Shown piece by piece: positions 52,200-63,224 of a DNA stretch of 64,000 bases. The notes below the pieces were generated by a model. It made no database searches and was not told the DNA's origin. It worked only from the letters and a program-made list of their open reading frames with translations. A program made the position numbers and the translations under genes. Source of the DNA: Paratrimastix pyriformis (taxonomy: Eukaryota; Preaxostyla; Paratrimastigidae). Within the stretch, counting starts at the first letter, position 1; each line of letters starts with the position of its first letter. The stretch covers positions 248,001 through 312,000 of the forward strand of contig JAPMOS010000022.1 of assembly GCA_027972325.1 (NCBI GenBank), in the 5' to 3' direction.

Positions 52200-55100
52200 A
52201 TGCTCAACTTCTTCCGGAGGGGCGACCAGAAAAAAAAGATTCACATCCAAGGACAGGAAGACATGAACGTTCTTCCACCAACAGCTTTCGAGCTCGTCTG
52301 CGTTGCGACTGACACGTCGACCAAAAATCTTTTTAGCCTGGAGTGTTGATAAGGCATGATGCCGTGATCCCCGAACCACCACCTCAACGACCAATTTTCT
52401 TCCGTTTCGGTGACGATGAAGACATCGAGGACCGGATGGGGTCCGCCATCTTTTTCCCGCAATCCTTCACCGTTGTGCAGCTGTTTTCGGGTTGCCTCTT
52501 TCACTCAAAAAAAGAAAGAAGCCGAGATAGATGACGTCTGTCTTGGATTTCGCGCTTTTCCCACTATCTGACCACAGGAGCAAGAAACAAAAGAGTACGC
52601 GTTCAGCGATATTGTCGACGAGGACACAGAAGAAGCATTTGATAATTATCTGAGGTCTGTGTCTCATCCCTACACCTTTTTCATCTACTGGTTTCAACTC
52701 TGCTGCCGTTAGTGACGAAATCGTGGGCAACTTGATCGAGAGCGTCACATGGCGAGGCTTCATTCTGTTGGTCATTCTGCTGAATACGATTCTCGTTGGC
52801 CTGGGCACATCTTCTGCCATTGTCTGACGCAGTTTGTGGACAGATGCGTGGCGGTGTGGATGTGGGGTGGGGTGGGTGGGGGGGGGGGGGGGGGGGGGGG
52901 GTGCGCTCTCCACCTCATTCCTCACGCGCATCGCCACCTGACCACCGCAGGAAAAAGCCGCCGGCACCGTGCTGGGTGGGATCGACTATGTCATGCTGAC
53001 CATTTTCGTCATCGAGATCCTGCTGAAGTGGTTCAACGGGTTCTTCGTCTTCTGGAAGGTCTGTCCACCCCCTGCTTGCCTGCCTCACCCCGCGCCCCGT
53101 TTGTCTGCCCCCCCGCCTTCTCGTTTCCTTGATCCTGCAGAGCGGCTGGAACATTTTCGACTTCCTCATCGTGGCCATCTCGATCATCGCCAAGGGTCCG
53201 CGGCCAGCCCGTCCCGCACGCTCCTCGTCTCATCTGCCATCCACTCCTCGGCTCACCCGCATCCGCCCATCACATCATCGGCTCATCCGCGCCATCTGCT
53301 CATTCTGGCGCCTGGCCTGGCCTGGCCTGTGCCTCTTGGGGGGCTGCAGGCGTGACGTACATCTCCAGCGGCCGGGTGCTCCGCATTCTGCGAGTCATCC
53401 GGGCATTCCGCGCGCTGCGCTCCATCAGGTCCCCGCCACGCCCCCCATCCGCTGCCGGCCCCTGCTCACCCACGTCCCGTTTTGCTTCGCCACGAGAGAG
53501 GCACTCGCTCACCCATCACCCCCGGCTCTTTCTGTCTGGCGCTGCTCCTGGCCGTCTGCGCTGGGCTGCTGTGGGTGCGCGGGGCGCAGTTTGTTGGAGG
53601 GCCTGCAGGTGATCGTCTCGACGGTGCTGCGCAGCATGCCCGACATGATCAACGTCCTGGTGCTGATGGTGATCTTCATGTTCATCTACGCCGTCGTCGG
53701 CATGTCCCTCTTCGCCGAGGCCGCCCCGCAGTACTTCACGGGCCTCGACGACGGTCCGCCGGGGCGCTCCGACCTCTCCGCGCCTCCCGACCTCCAGACG
53801 GTTGCCTCATGTTTTCCTCCGCCGACTGTTCCGGCACCCACCCACCCACCCCTCATCAGCCTATTACTCGCTCTTCATCATGCTGAGCCAAGACGGCTGG
53901 ATGGACATCTTCTCGACCCTCAAGGTGCGCCACCTCCCTCCCTCCCCTCCCTCCCTCCCTCCACTCCCTGCCCTCCCTCCCTCCCTCCCTCCTCCCTCCC
54001 TCCCTCCCCTCCCTCCCTCCCTCCTCCTCCTCTCCCTCTCTCCCCCTCCCCGCTCGCGCCGAACTTCCAGCGCCCCGCCGCCACAGCCCTGAGGTGCCGC
54101 CGTGTCATCTCTCCTTCCCGTGCCGCCTCTCGTCTGTCGGTCCGGGCTGTGCGCCTCCTCTCTGCTCTGCCTGCCGTGCCGTGGGGTGGTGCCGACCACG
54201 CAGGACGGGGGCCAGTTCTGGCCGGCCGCGATCTACTGCATGACCTTCATCATGCTGGGCAGCTTCGTCTTCGTCAACGTCCTCGTCGGGGTGACCGTCA
54301 ACTACCTGCAGGACGTCCGTCCGCCCGCCCGCCCGCCGCTCATCCTCATCTCGGACGCTTCCCCACCCACCCACCCACCCACCATGCCCTCCATTCCCTC
54401 CGCCCCACCGGCAGGCGTACAAGGAGATTGAGATGCGCAAGAAGGCCAAGTCCCGCAAGCTGCAGCGGAGCTCCCACAAAACCAGTCCGCGCTCCACACC
54501 CGACCCACCCGCCCCCATGGTGCCCGCGTCGCCCATCTCACCCCCTGCCATCACCCGGCGTGCAACCTCTGCCTCTCCCAGCACGCCACCATCTGGCTTG
54601 GCTCACCTGTCGGGCGGTCTCGGGGCATGGGCATGGGCATGGGGCATGGGGGCATGGGGACATGGGCACGGGGACATGGGGACATGGGCACGGGGGCGCA
54701 CAGAGGAGCAGGATGTGCGCGAGGACACCAACGACGTCACCCGGATCCCCCTCGAGAAGTGGCTCGCCCAGAAGGCTGACGAGGCCCGCCGCTGCCGCCC
54801 CGACCACTCCCCCCCGTCCCTCCCCCCCGCCCCGTTCCCACCCGCCCACCCGAGCGCTCGTCGCTCATTTTGGGCCCTCTTGGCATCTCCGGCATGGGGT
54901 GGTCTGCGCAGGTCCCCGACTTCAACAAGATCCCCATCGCCGGGCTGGAGAACTACTTCCTGGTGCTGAGCGCGATCGAGGACAACCTGGTGGAGTTCTC
55001 CAAGCTCAAGCTCACCATCGAGGAGGTCCGCCCGCCCCTCACCCCCCGGGGGATGCTCATGGTTGGGGGGTGGGTGTGGCCATGGGGGCGATCCCTCTAG

Positions 55101-55802
55101 ATCTTCGAGGAGCTTCAGACGCTCAACCAGAAGGACGCCGACGATGCCGAGGAGGAGGAGGAGGAGGCCCAGACTCCCATGGCCGGGGTCTGCCCCGAAC
55201 ATTGTATTGTGTGTCTTGTCGAGGGGCGTGTATATACCCTGGGATGCCGAGGTGGACTGGGGCGCCGCTCACCCGGTCGGCTCTCGGTTCTCTCGGCACT
55301 ACCAGACGCGGCTCGTGGGCCCCGAGGCCCCCGCCATGCCGGGGGATGTGCTCTCGCTGATGATGCGCCAGGCCAACATGGAACGCGACCAGAGGCAGCG
55401 CGAGCGCCAACAGGCGGTCCGCCTCGCTTTCCCTGGGAGCTCTGCTGCCATAATCCTCTATGTGGGTCTGGGCAGGCGGAAGGAAAGAGGGATATGTGCA
55501 ATGTCACACGTGCGCGTCGCTGCTCTTTTCGCCACTGCGCAGGAACGGGTGGCCACGGTGCGTCGCCAGGCGATGGTCGAAGGGCTCCAGGAGCAGAACC
55601 AGCGACAGGTTTGTCCGACCTGGGGGGAGGTATTCCTAGGGTTGACGTGTTTTTCTCCCGCTAGGAACGTGCCTTGCTGTGGGCCACTGGCAAGCTCAAA
55701 CAGACCATGAGGGACGCCAAGGCCACACAACAGGCCAAGGCAGGCAAGGGGTTCATCAAGACGGTCCTCAACAAACTCCCTGTCACACCCAAGGACGACT
55801 GA
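52200..55802 (+). CDS. CatSper-like single-domain voltage-gated cation channel
   Basis: One six-helix domain split over many exons: S1 WRGFILLVILLNTILVGLG, S2 YVMLTIFVIEILLKWFNGFF, S3 WNIFDFLIVAISIIAK, S4 GRVLRILRVIRAFRALRSIR (regularly spaced Arg), S5 INVLVLMVIFMFIYAVVGMS, pore FIMLSQDGWMDIF, S6 YCMTFIMLGSFVFVNVLVGV. The SQDGW filter fits the CatSper T/S-x-D/E-x-W pattern. A C-terminal coiled coil (IAGLENYFLVLSAIEDNLVE, FSKLKLTIEE) and acidic tail also fit CatSper. It ends PVTPKDD. Known role: alkaline-activated calcium entry in flagella as a heterotetramer. The proposed start (MLNFFRRGDQKKKIH) is 58 bases after the NELF-A stop and is tentative. A single-domain protist Cav/Nav relative is the alternative. 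Confidence 0.8.
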
Positions 55803-56023
55803 AAGGGGGAGAGCCACTTCTCTTGCAGTCTCTCGAATGGGGATCCCGGTTGGGAATTCCTTGTCTTTTTTTTTCCTTCGGGATCTCCATCAGCATCTCT
55901 TCAGGACGTTTTTTGCTTTTGGTGTACTATCTTCTCTCACTCTTTGTTTTTTTGCGGGCGTCAACAAGACGTTCCGTGTTGTGAAAACGCCTTCCCTCGG
56001 TGCAGTCCACATTTGACCCCGGA

Positions 56024-56584
56024 ATGTCAGCCCTCACGTTGGTGCCTCTGTTGGGTTGACTTCGTTTGTTAGGCCGTACGCTCAGATTCTCACTAACGCC
56101 CCCCTTGACGAATCCAAGAAAGCCGACATCTGCAAGGCTGTCTCCCGCATTCTTGGCCAATGCATCGGCAAGCCCGAGGACTACGTGATGGTTCGTCGTG
56201 TGTTGTTTCGAGGAGTTGATCAGGTCAAGCTCAACCATTCTTCCGTAGGTCTCTTGCCAATCTGCGACCATGTGCATGGCCGGCGACGCCACCGCCCCTG
56301 TCCGCTTTCTGCTCTTGTACCTTAAAAAAACATTTCCCCATTCAGGCAGCTTTTGTTACTGTGAAATCGATCGGTGGTCTGAACCCCCGCGTGAACGCGC
56401 GCATCTCGGAGCAAATCGGAAACGCCCTCATTGCTCAATGCTCTGGCCTAACGGGCGAGCGGATTTATATGACCTTCACCAACGAGCAGGGTTTGTTGTT
56501 GTTGGCGTGCACATTGACAGGTTCTGTCACTCTCTCCTGGAATCATTAGGCAGCAACTGGGGCTGGAACCTGGCCACTTTCTGA
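56024..56584 (+). CDS. MIF: Macrophage migration inhibitory factor (MIF/tautomerase) homologue
   Basis: Exons: AT (56024-56025), 56073 to about 56,190, VKLNHSS, about 56,346-56,489, and a last exon ending SNWGWNLATF. Joining AT to the G of exon 2 makes ATG CCG, giving M-PYAQILTNAPLDE, aligned with MIF M-PMFIVNTNVP, with the catalytic Pro next to Met. Other matches: KAVSRILGQCIGKPEDYVMV, VKSIGGLNPRVN, GERIYMTFT, and the GWN-x2-TF ending. If the start codon is not split, translation from 56024 with a donor at 56040 would instead give MSALTPYAQ, which buries the Pro. Length is about 112 residues, normal for MIF. It is convergent with Lsg1, 105 bases apart. Confidence 0.84.
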
Positions 56585-56689
56585 GCAGTGCACTGATCGT
56601 CCAGTTAAATCGTTTTTCCGTACAAAACGGAGAAAAAAAAGAAATGCATGGATAAAAAAAAAAAGAATGATGCCCCTCCCACCCCGAAC

Positions 56690-59600
56690 TCACCTGGCCG
56701 TCCGCTTCAGCCGCTCGGCGGTCCCGCCGGGCATCTTCCCCACGGCCTCGTCGCCCCGCATGATGTGCACGCCCACGTCACGGGACCGTTGGAAGCGACG
56801 CTCCTCGATGTCCATGTGGACGCCGTCCCGGGGGCGTTCAGACACCTGGCGCTGCATGGCGTGGACCGGGATCCCGTCCGCGGTGAACTCCTCACCCTCC
56901 AGCTTGGGTTCCTCCGGGCGGGTGGTGACCGGGGCAGGGGCGTTGGGGTCGCCCAGGCCCGGGGTGATGGGCTTCTTGATCTCGTACTTGGAGAAGCCCG
57001 AGTTCATCAAGAGGCTCATGAAGGACGGGGCGCTGCTGGGGGCGGCTGGCGCCGGGGCGCTGCCCTCTTGTGGGGCTGGGGCTGCAGAATCCGTGGCAGT
57101 GGTAGTTGCGGCGGGTGCAGGGGCGGCGGGTGCAGGGGCGGTGACGGCAGGCGCTGGTACGGAGGCGGGTGTGGTGGCAGCGGGTGCGGGGGCAGGGGCG
57201 GCAGGTGTTGGCGAACTCTTCCGGTCCTTGGCCTTCTTGGGCGCGGCCTTGGGCGCGGGCTCGGAGGCGGCCTCCTCGACAGGGGGCATGTGCACGTAAA
57301 GCAGTTTGCCCTGCGCACGACGTCAGCGCCGAGCCGGGCAAAACGTGAGTTGGGGGGGAGGGGAGGGAGACAGGGGGATGGCGTCGGGAGAAACGGGGCG
57401 AGGGGCATGAGTGGCGGCTGACGACCTTGAGGTAGTCCTTCAACATCAGCCGGGCGGCGCGGGCCTCGTCGGGGTTGCCGCGGGCCGTCATGAAGCTGCG
57501 GACACGGGCCGAGGCTCGGCAGACGGCGCAGCCCCTGCAGCACCAACAAACAAGACAGCCGATAGATGAGAGGAGCGATGAGCGATGAGGGATCATCCTC
57601 ATCCAGCCATCACATCATCCAATCAACATCATAAGAGACGGGGACGGGGGAGGCGGACATGTCGATGGCCTCCTGGACTGTGGTCGGCTTGCTGCGGTTC
57701 TCCAGCCGCACGCCGTATGTCTCCTCGAGGACCTCGAGCGGGATCCGCGAGGCGATGACCCCCAGCGACTACACGACACGCGGTGCGGAGGGTGGGAGGG
57801 TGGGAGGGAGGGATGGGGGGTGGTGTCCGGTCAGCATCTCGCAGAATACGCCGAGGACGCGGCGAAAGAAGGGCGGGGGCGAGGGCGGGGGGGACCTTGG
57901 TGTGGTCGCGCATCTGGTCGATGGGCAGGATGCCGTCGCAGAGCATCTCCTCGGTGTTCATGCGCCACGAGGGGAACACCTGTTTGGGGAGGTCCGAGCC
58001 GGGCGCGTGAGGGAGGGCCGACCGACCAGGCAAGCAAGGGCGGCAGGGCGCGAGGATGAGGACGGAGGGCAGACCAGGCCGGGACAATCCACCAGCATGA
58101 TGGTTTCCGTGTTCTCGTCGGTTTCCTCCTCCGGCTCCTCCGGCTCCTCCTGTTCTTCCTGCTCCTGCTCCTCCTCCTGTTCGCCCTCGGCGGCCACCCG
58201 GGGGACCCTGAGGAAGTGGGTCTGCAGATGCTTGGTCTTGCCGGGGGTCGGGCCGGTCGCGACCACCTTCCGCTGGAGCAGCGCGTTGATGACGGTACTC
58301 TTGCCCACGTTGGGGTAGCCAACCTGCGGCAGCCCCGGCCGACCAACAGGAGAATGAGCAGAGCAAAAAACGGGAAGGCCTGGGGGTGCGACACCACCGC
58401 CCATCGGGACAGGCAGGCCAGGGGAGATGGGGGGGGGGGGGGGGGGGGGGGGGGGAACCGACCATGCCAACGATGAGGGAGGTCCGGGCGAGGAGCGAGA
58501 CGTTCTCCGGGATCTCGGCCCCGGGGCCCTCGCCCTCCACCGGCTGCACGAGGTGCTTGTACTTCCGCAGCAGGAAGGCGAACAGATCCCGCCGCGTGAA
58601 AATCCGCTCGGGGCCCGTGCCCGCCTCGTGGGCGATGTGAACCGCCTCGTCCACCTCCTCATCAGCCTCCTTCTCATCCTCCTCCTCATCGCCCTCCTCC
58701 TTCTCGGGCTTCTCCTCGTCGGGCTTCTCCTGCTCGTCCTCCGCGCCCTCGGCCTCGCCGTGGGCCTCAAGGACCAACTGGCGGCGCGACGGGGGCGGGG
58801 CCGCCGCTGCGAACTGGTCCACCTCGTCTTGGCCCGAGAAGAAGACGAAGGGGATCTTGTGGGCCGTCAGGTACGCCGCCCAGGCCCGCCTGGGAGATGG
58901 GCACGGGGGGGGGGGGGGGGGGGTGAGACAAACCAGGGGGAACATAGATATGGTGACGCCAATGTCGGGGGAGGAAGCGGAAACAGAGATCAGGCTGATG
59001 CCATGCAGGACGAGCGTGGGGGACGGACCTCTGCTCGACCGTAAGCATGTCGGCCTTGTTGATCAGGATCAGGGTCTCCCGGTGCCGCTGCGGCATGGGC
59101 ACGCGCTTCTTGGGGGCCTCCTCCTCCTCCTTGGACGAGTCCTCGTCATCCTCCTCGCCCAGGTCGTCCTCGTCCGCTTGGCGGTGGTGACGTGAGGGCT
59201 TCTCCCCCTCCCCTTCTCCCTCTGACTTGGGCTGCTGGTCTGGGGGCTCTTCCACCTCCAAATAGCCCACGTCGGCGTGATGGATGTAATCCTCCAGGTC
59301 AGGGCACCGGAAGGCCATGGGGTTACGCGCGTCCACAATCTGAGAGGAGGAGGAGGAGGGGTGAATTGGACCAGGGGAGATGAGACACAGACCTGGAGAA
59401 CGACGTGGCTCATTTCAATGACACGCCACAACTGGCGCCAAATGTCGAGGTTCTTTTCGAATGGGGTCAGTTTGTTTGTTGTGTGCGCCTCCAGCCTACC
59501 CAACAGCGGTGAGATGCATTCATGGGACTCCATCAGACTCATTCAGGTCACGACGCCAATCGATGAAATATCGTTGCTCAGAGAGGTCAATTTGCTCGGG

Positions 59601-60043
59601 GGACATAGTTGGACACCAGCCAGGGCGACGAGGAATCCGCAGCTTGTCATTCATCATTTCTGGGGTCAGATCACCAGCGATGGGGACAACATGCACATGT
59701 GCAAACTCAGAGGAGTTGAGAATGCGCACTGTGTCACGATTAGCGGTAAACTAAGCGGGGGGGACACTTGTGGAGCGAATGGGAATCACAACGAACCTCC
59801 TTCCGGGTTGCCTCGGCGACACGGAAGAACTCGTCCATGTCGTTCTCTTCCATAATGGGCTTGATGGAAATCGGCTTCTTGCCCATGGCAACGTCATCAT
59901 CCATCTCCACAGAGTGGCGCTGGGAAATGGAATGTGGAAACTGCGGGACTGCTCAAAAGAGGACAAACCCCGCCTTTCTTGTAGACTTTCTTCTTTTTCA
60001 GGTTCTTTTGAAGGGTGTGACCCAAGGCATAGCCGTGCGGCAT
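56690..60043 (-). CDS. LSG1: Lsg1-type circularly permuted GTPase (60S export/maturation)
   Basis: The start at 60043 gives MPHGYALGHTLQKNLKKKKV. Family blocks in order: SIKPIMEENDMDEFFRVAEA, LRIPRRPGWCPTMSPEQIDL, YFIDWRRDLN, KLTPFEKNLDIWRQLWRVIE, VDARNPMAFRCPDLEDYIHH, then the permuted G motifs G4 LILINKADML, G1 GYPNVGKSTVINALL and G3 LVDCPGLV. Then FPSWRMNTEEMLCDGILPID, GVIASRIPLEVLEETYGVRL, and a C-terminal tail ending GTAERLKRTAR. Known role: releases Nmd3 from pre-60S ribosomal subunits in the cytoplasm. Acidic low-complexity insertions lie on both sides of the G4-G1 interval, plus an Ala/Pro-rich stretch at about 57,040-57,200. Several introns hold G runs on the plus strand. Confidence 0.92.
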
Positions 60044-60146
60044 CACGAGAAGCGCTTTTCCTTCACGGAGGGTATCACAAGGGGATAACGAGATGGTCCC
60101 ATCAAAAAGTTGTCAAATGGTTGCGTTACGTGTTAATGCAGCCTCG

Positions 60147-62289
60147 TACCCCTTAATGTACCTAAGAATTTGGAAAACCCGTTTTTGACGCCCTTCCGGT
60201 CTCCACCACCTCCCACCCGTCCACCGGAGGCCCGACCTGAATTGCGCAGTATGAAGAGGCTGAGTGGGGCTACACACAGGTATCTTGGGTTCCCTCCATG
60301 GGGGGTCGGGGGGATGGTGACACCACACAGAACCATCGAGGGGTCTTATGGTCTGGAGACAGGTCCGTCATCGGATGGGGGGATGCAGCCGTCAGGTCAA
60401 CGAGGGCCGGGGGCGCGATGCTGCTTCAGGAGGGTAGGCTCAAGGGGTACCCTGGGCAGGTTCAGTTGGGCCCGCATCCCGGACTCGTGGTAGGTGCGGT
60501 AGTGCTTGTGGCACAGGTGCAAGTGACAATCGGGGCAGAACCAAGTCGTTCGGGTGTCGCATCTCTGATGCTCACAGAGTTGCGCAGGGACGGCCTGCAC
60601 TGGCATGTGGATGTGAGGTAGGGAGAGTTTCACGTAGCCTCCACGCTGGCGGCCCACCCAACCCGAAACCAGGCGGGCGAGGGCGATCGTGAAGGTGCGG
60701 ATGTCCTTCCCGTTCTTGTCGGTCGGGTGCGTCCTCCGAAAAGACAGAAAGGCGTTGACCCGGGCGCAATCCAGGGCAAACCAAAAGAACGTCATGTAAA
60801 AGCGCTTGGACTTCTTGTGCAACGAGGCCGTGCTGCGGAGTTGGTTGAAGTAATCCACCGCATGGGAGTGCTGATGATACTGGTGACACACCACAGGGCA
60901 GGGGACGAGTGGGACCGGGCGCTCGTGCCGTTCTTGAGGCACCTGGACGGTTCGAAGCACGGGGGTGCCCGTTGATATCACCAAGAGTGGGTGGTCGGAG
61001 GCCCATTTGGTGAAGTGAAGGGTACCCCGCTTCCAGTGGCAGGCCTGGTTGGGCAGCAAAGGGTTTGCAGTCAGCTCGGGGGTCGGGACACCAAGTCGGT
61101 CCGGTCGGCAGCTGCCCACCAAGAGGGTTTGCCGGTCCAGCAGAGCCAATGCGAGCTCGGGCGAGCTGTACAGCTGGTCGCTGTACAGCGTCCTCCACTG
61201 GCCTTGGAAGGGCCTGGTGAGACCCAGGGGGACGCGCGTGTTGACACCGGGTGTTTTGGATGGGCCGAGAGAGATCTCGAAAGTCAGCAAGTAGCCGTCG
61301 GAGCAGTCCGCAACCTCATAGACGAAGAACCCGTGGCGGGCGGGCTTGCAGTCAAGCCGTCGCCAGCCCTTGTGCCTCCCCTTGTAGGCAGCTACGCCCT
61401 CGTCCATACATATATGAGCACTTGGCTCGTGAATCGGTAGTCCAGGGCCTGGATCAGGGGTCGGACTTGACGAATCGGATCGTTGGACTCCTCGTGCGCA
61501 ACGTGGAGGTACGCATTAAGATCGAGAAACCTCCGGAGGGCCATCTTGTTGGTGCAGATCGGTTGATGAAGGAGGGAGGATGGCGACCAGGCCTCCAAAG
61601 TCGGGATCCCTGTAGCGCACAGGAGCATGGTCAGCCCCAGAAATGCATAGATCTCCTCAGCGCTGGTGTTTCTCCATTTGGAGTCGGGGCCACGGGACTC
61701 CCGTGCATAGCGGTTCGTGTCCTCCGCGATGGTGTTCACGAGGTCCCCCTGGACAAAGAACTTGAAGGTGGCGGCGGGTGTTGCGGCAGCAAGGAGGCCC
61801 GCGTGGAGGATGGGGTTGCGTGGGGCGCAGAGAGCCGGAGGGTCCTCTCTCACCCGTTCTGGATCGGGGAGACGTGGGGGTCGGGGAGAGGCAGGGGTCG
61901 GTGGGGAAGCTGGGGTGGCGATCTCGGCCTCGGACACCTCTTCGGACTCGGAGACTGACTCGTCCTCAGAGTTGGGGGTTCCGATGATCTCCATGAACTG
62001 GGTGATTTCAGGCTCGTTTTCCTCAACGGCCCTGATGAGTTGCTCGTCCGTGGCAAAGTTGCCGAGGCGCTGTGGGGCAATGCGATCTCGATGAGGCCGG
62101 CGCCTACCCTCTTCTGAAACCACCAACCAAGCCGAAATCAGTAAGTTTCCCAGCCTAGTGGAGGCAGAAGACCTGGTAGAGGTTTTAATGCAGCCGTGGC
62201 GGGACCCTCCTGTCTCATCCCACAAAAATAGCGGCTCAAACCCAGTGTTTTTGACCAAATCCGGAATTCTTAAGTACATTAAGGGGGTA
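60147..62289 (-). mobile_element. piggyBac-family DNA transposon
   Basis: The ends at 60147-60170 and 62265-62289 are inverted copies sharing TTAATGTACYTAAGAATT next to a run of 4-5 C (or G). TTAA is the piggyBac target, but it lies inside the inverted repeat here, so the exact edge is uncertain. Between the ends, the minus strand encodes a piggyBac-type transposase. The element is about 2.1 kb and lies about 100 bases upstream of the Lsg1 start codon, where it could affect that promoter. Confidence 0.85.
60397..62279 (-). pseudogene. piggyBac transposase, frame changed once
   Basis: An N-terminal acidic region (NSEDESVSESEEVSEAEIAT) is followed by the DDE core. One frame ends with QALDYRFTSQVLIYV near 61,405. 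The core continues in another frame as MDEGVAAYKGRHKGW (first catalytic Asp), LYSDQLYSSPELALALLDR (second) and HAVDYFNQLRS (third). A C-terminal Cys/His cluster (CEHQRCDTRTTWFCPDCHLH) matches the family's zinc-binding domain. One frame change, with no splice sites that would explain it, suggests an inactive or recently inactivated copy. A TTTCAG acceptor near 62,120 may mean the 5' part is spliced. Confidence 0.85.
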
Positions 62290-63224
62290 GGAGTCTAACT
62301 GAAAATAGCAATCGAGAAGAGTTCGCAAAAGGTTTTTCCTCCATTTCCCCCATTTCCCGACCCCAATTTCACAAACGATCACCTCATCCCCAGCCACTCG
62401 TTCTCTTCATTCTCTTCCTCCTTTGGTTTTCTCTTCTCTTGTCTCTTGATTTTGGGGATCGCCGAAATTTCTGACATATCTCCATTTCAGGACTTCAAGT
62501 AGTCTATCAATTCTCCGCCCCTCATTTGAGTTCAGCCCGTGGTGCGGCTCATATTCTCGCCACTCCCTGCCTCCTCACACGACGACCATTTGGCGTGGCT
62601 CGTCCAGTTCAGATGCGAAAAAAAAAGGCCGGAGGAAAACGATGGAAAAATGCGAAAGTACAAAAAGGAAACACACCATGCGCAAGGGAAACGGAGAACT
62701 GGCCGGGTGACTCGAGCACACAGGAAGGATCACAAAAGGAATGAGGAGAGAATCGCGGACGGAGGGATGACCAGGGTTGTGAGCGGCGACGAACCGCAGA
62801 CAAGCGGCGCACCGGGAAAAGACCAGACAATCACTCGCAGCACAAATACCCGGGGTGGAAGAACAGGGGAGATGCGCGGGAAGGTAAAGAGAATAAGAAA
62901 GAGAATAAGAAGAAGAGGGCGGGCGGGCGAGAGCAGGAGGTGGAGGCACAATAAAATCCGAGCGGGGAGGGGGAGTGGGGGAGGAGGGAGGGGGGAGTGG
63001 GGGAGGAGGGGGGGGAGGGGGAGGCTCCCGGAGGAAGTGCCGAGGCGACGGCGGAGGAGACGAAAGGGGGAGAGGTGCGAAGAGGATACGATGGGGACGG
63101 ACAGGAGAGAGGTGACGAGAGGGGAAATTAAAATGAGCTCAGAGCGAGGGAGGCGATTAATACCCAAAAAGGCTGTCGAACAGGGCCGATGAGAAGGGGA
63201 GGAGAGGTGTTGTCCGAGTGCGAA
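62290..63224. other. Gap between piggyBac and the AMPK beta gene
   Basis: About 935 bases. The first part is T/C-rich. From about 62,620 it is strongly purine-rich on the plus strand (GGGGAGTGGGGGAGGAGG repeats, about 62,965-63,025, G4-prone). Open frames here are artefacts of composition. It probably includes the 3' UTR of the AMPK beta gene. Confidence 0.5.

Noticed and set aside
53129-55360. Single long plus-strand protein of over 700 residues across the channel gene
   Set aside because: It reads through introns. The channel helices are recovered only by splicing short exons in other frames.
62539-63192. Arg/Gly-rich plus-strand protein next to AMPK beta
   Set aside because: Open only because the strand is almost pure purine. 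It lies over the likely 3' UTR of the minus-strand gene and shows no domain.
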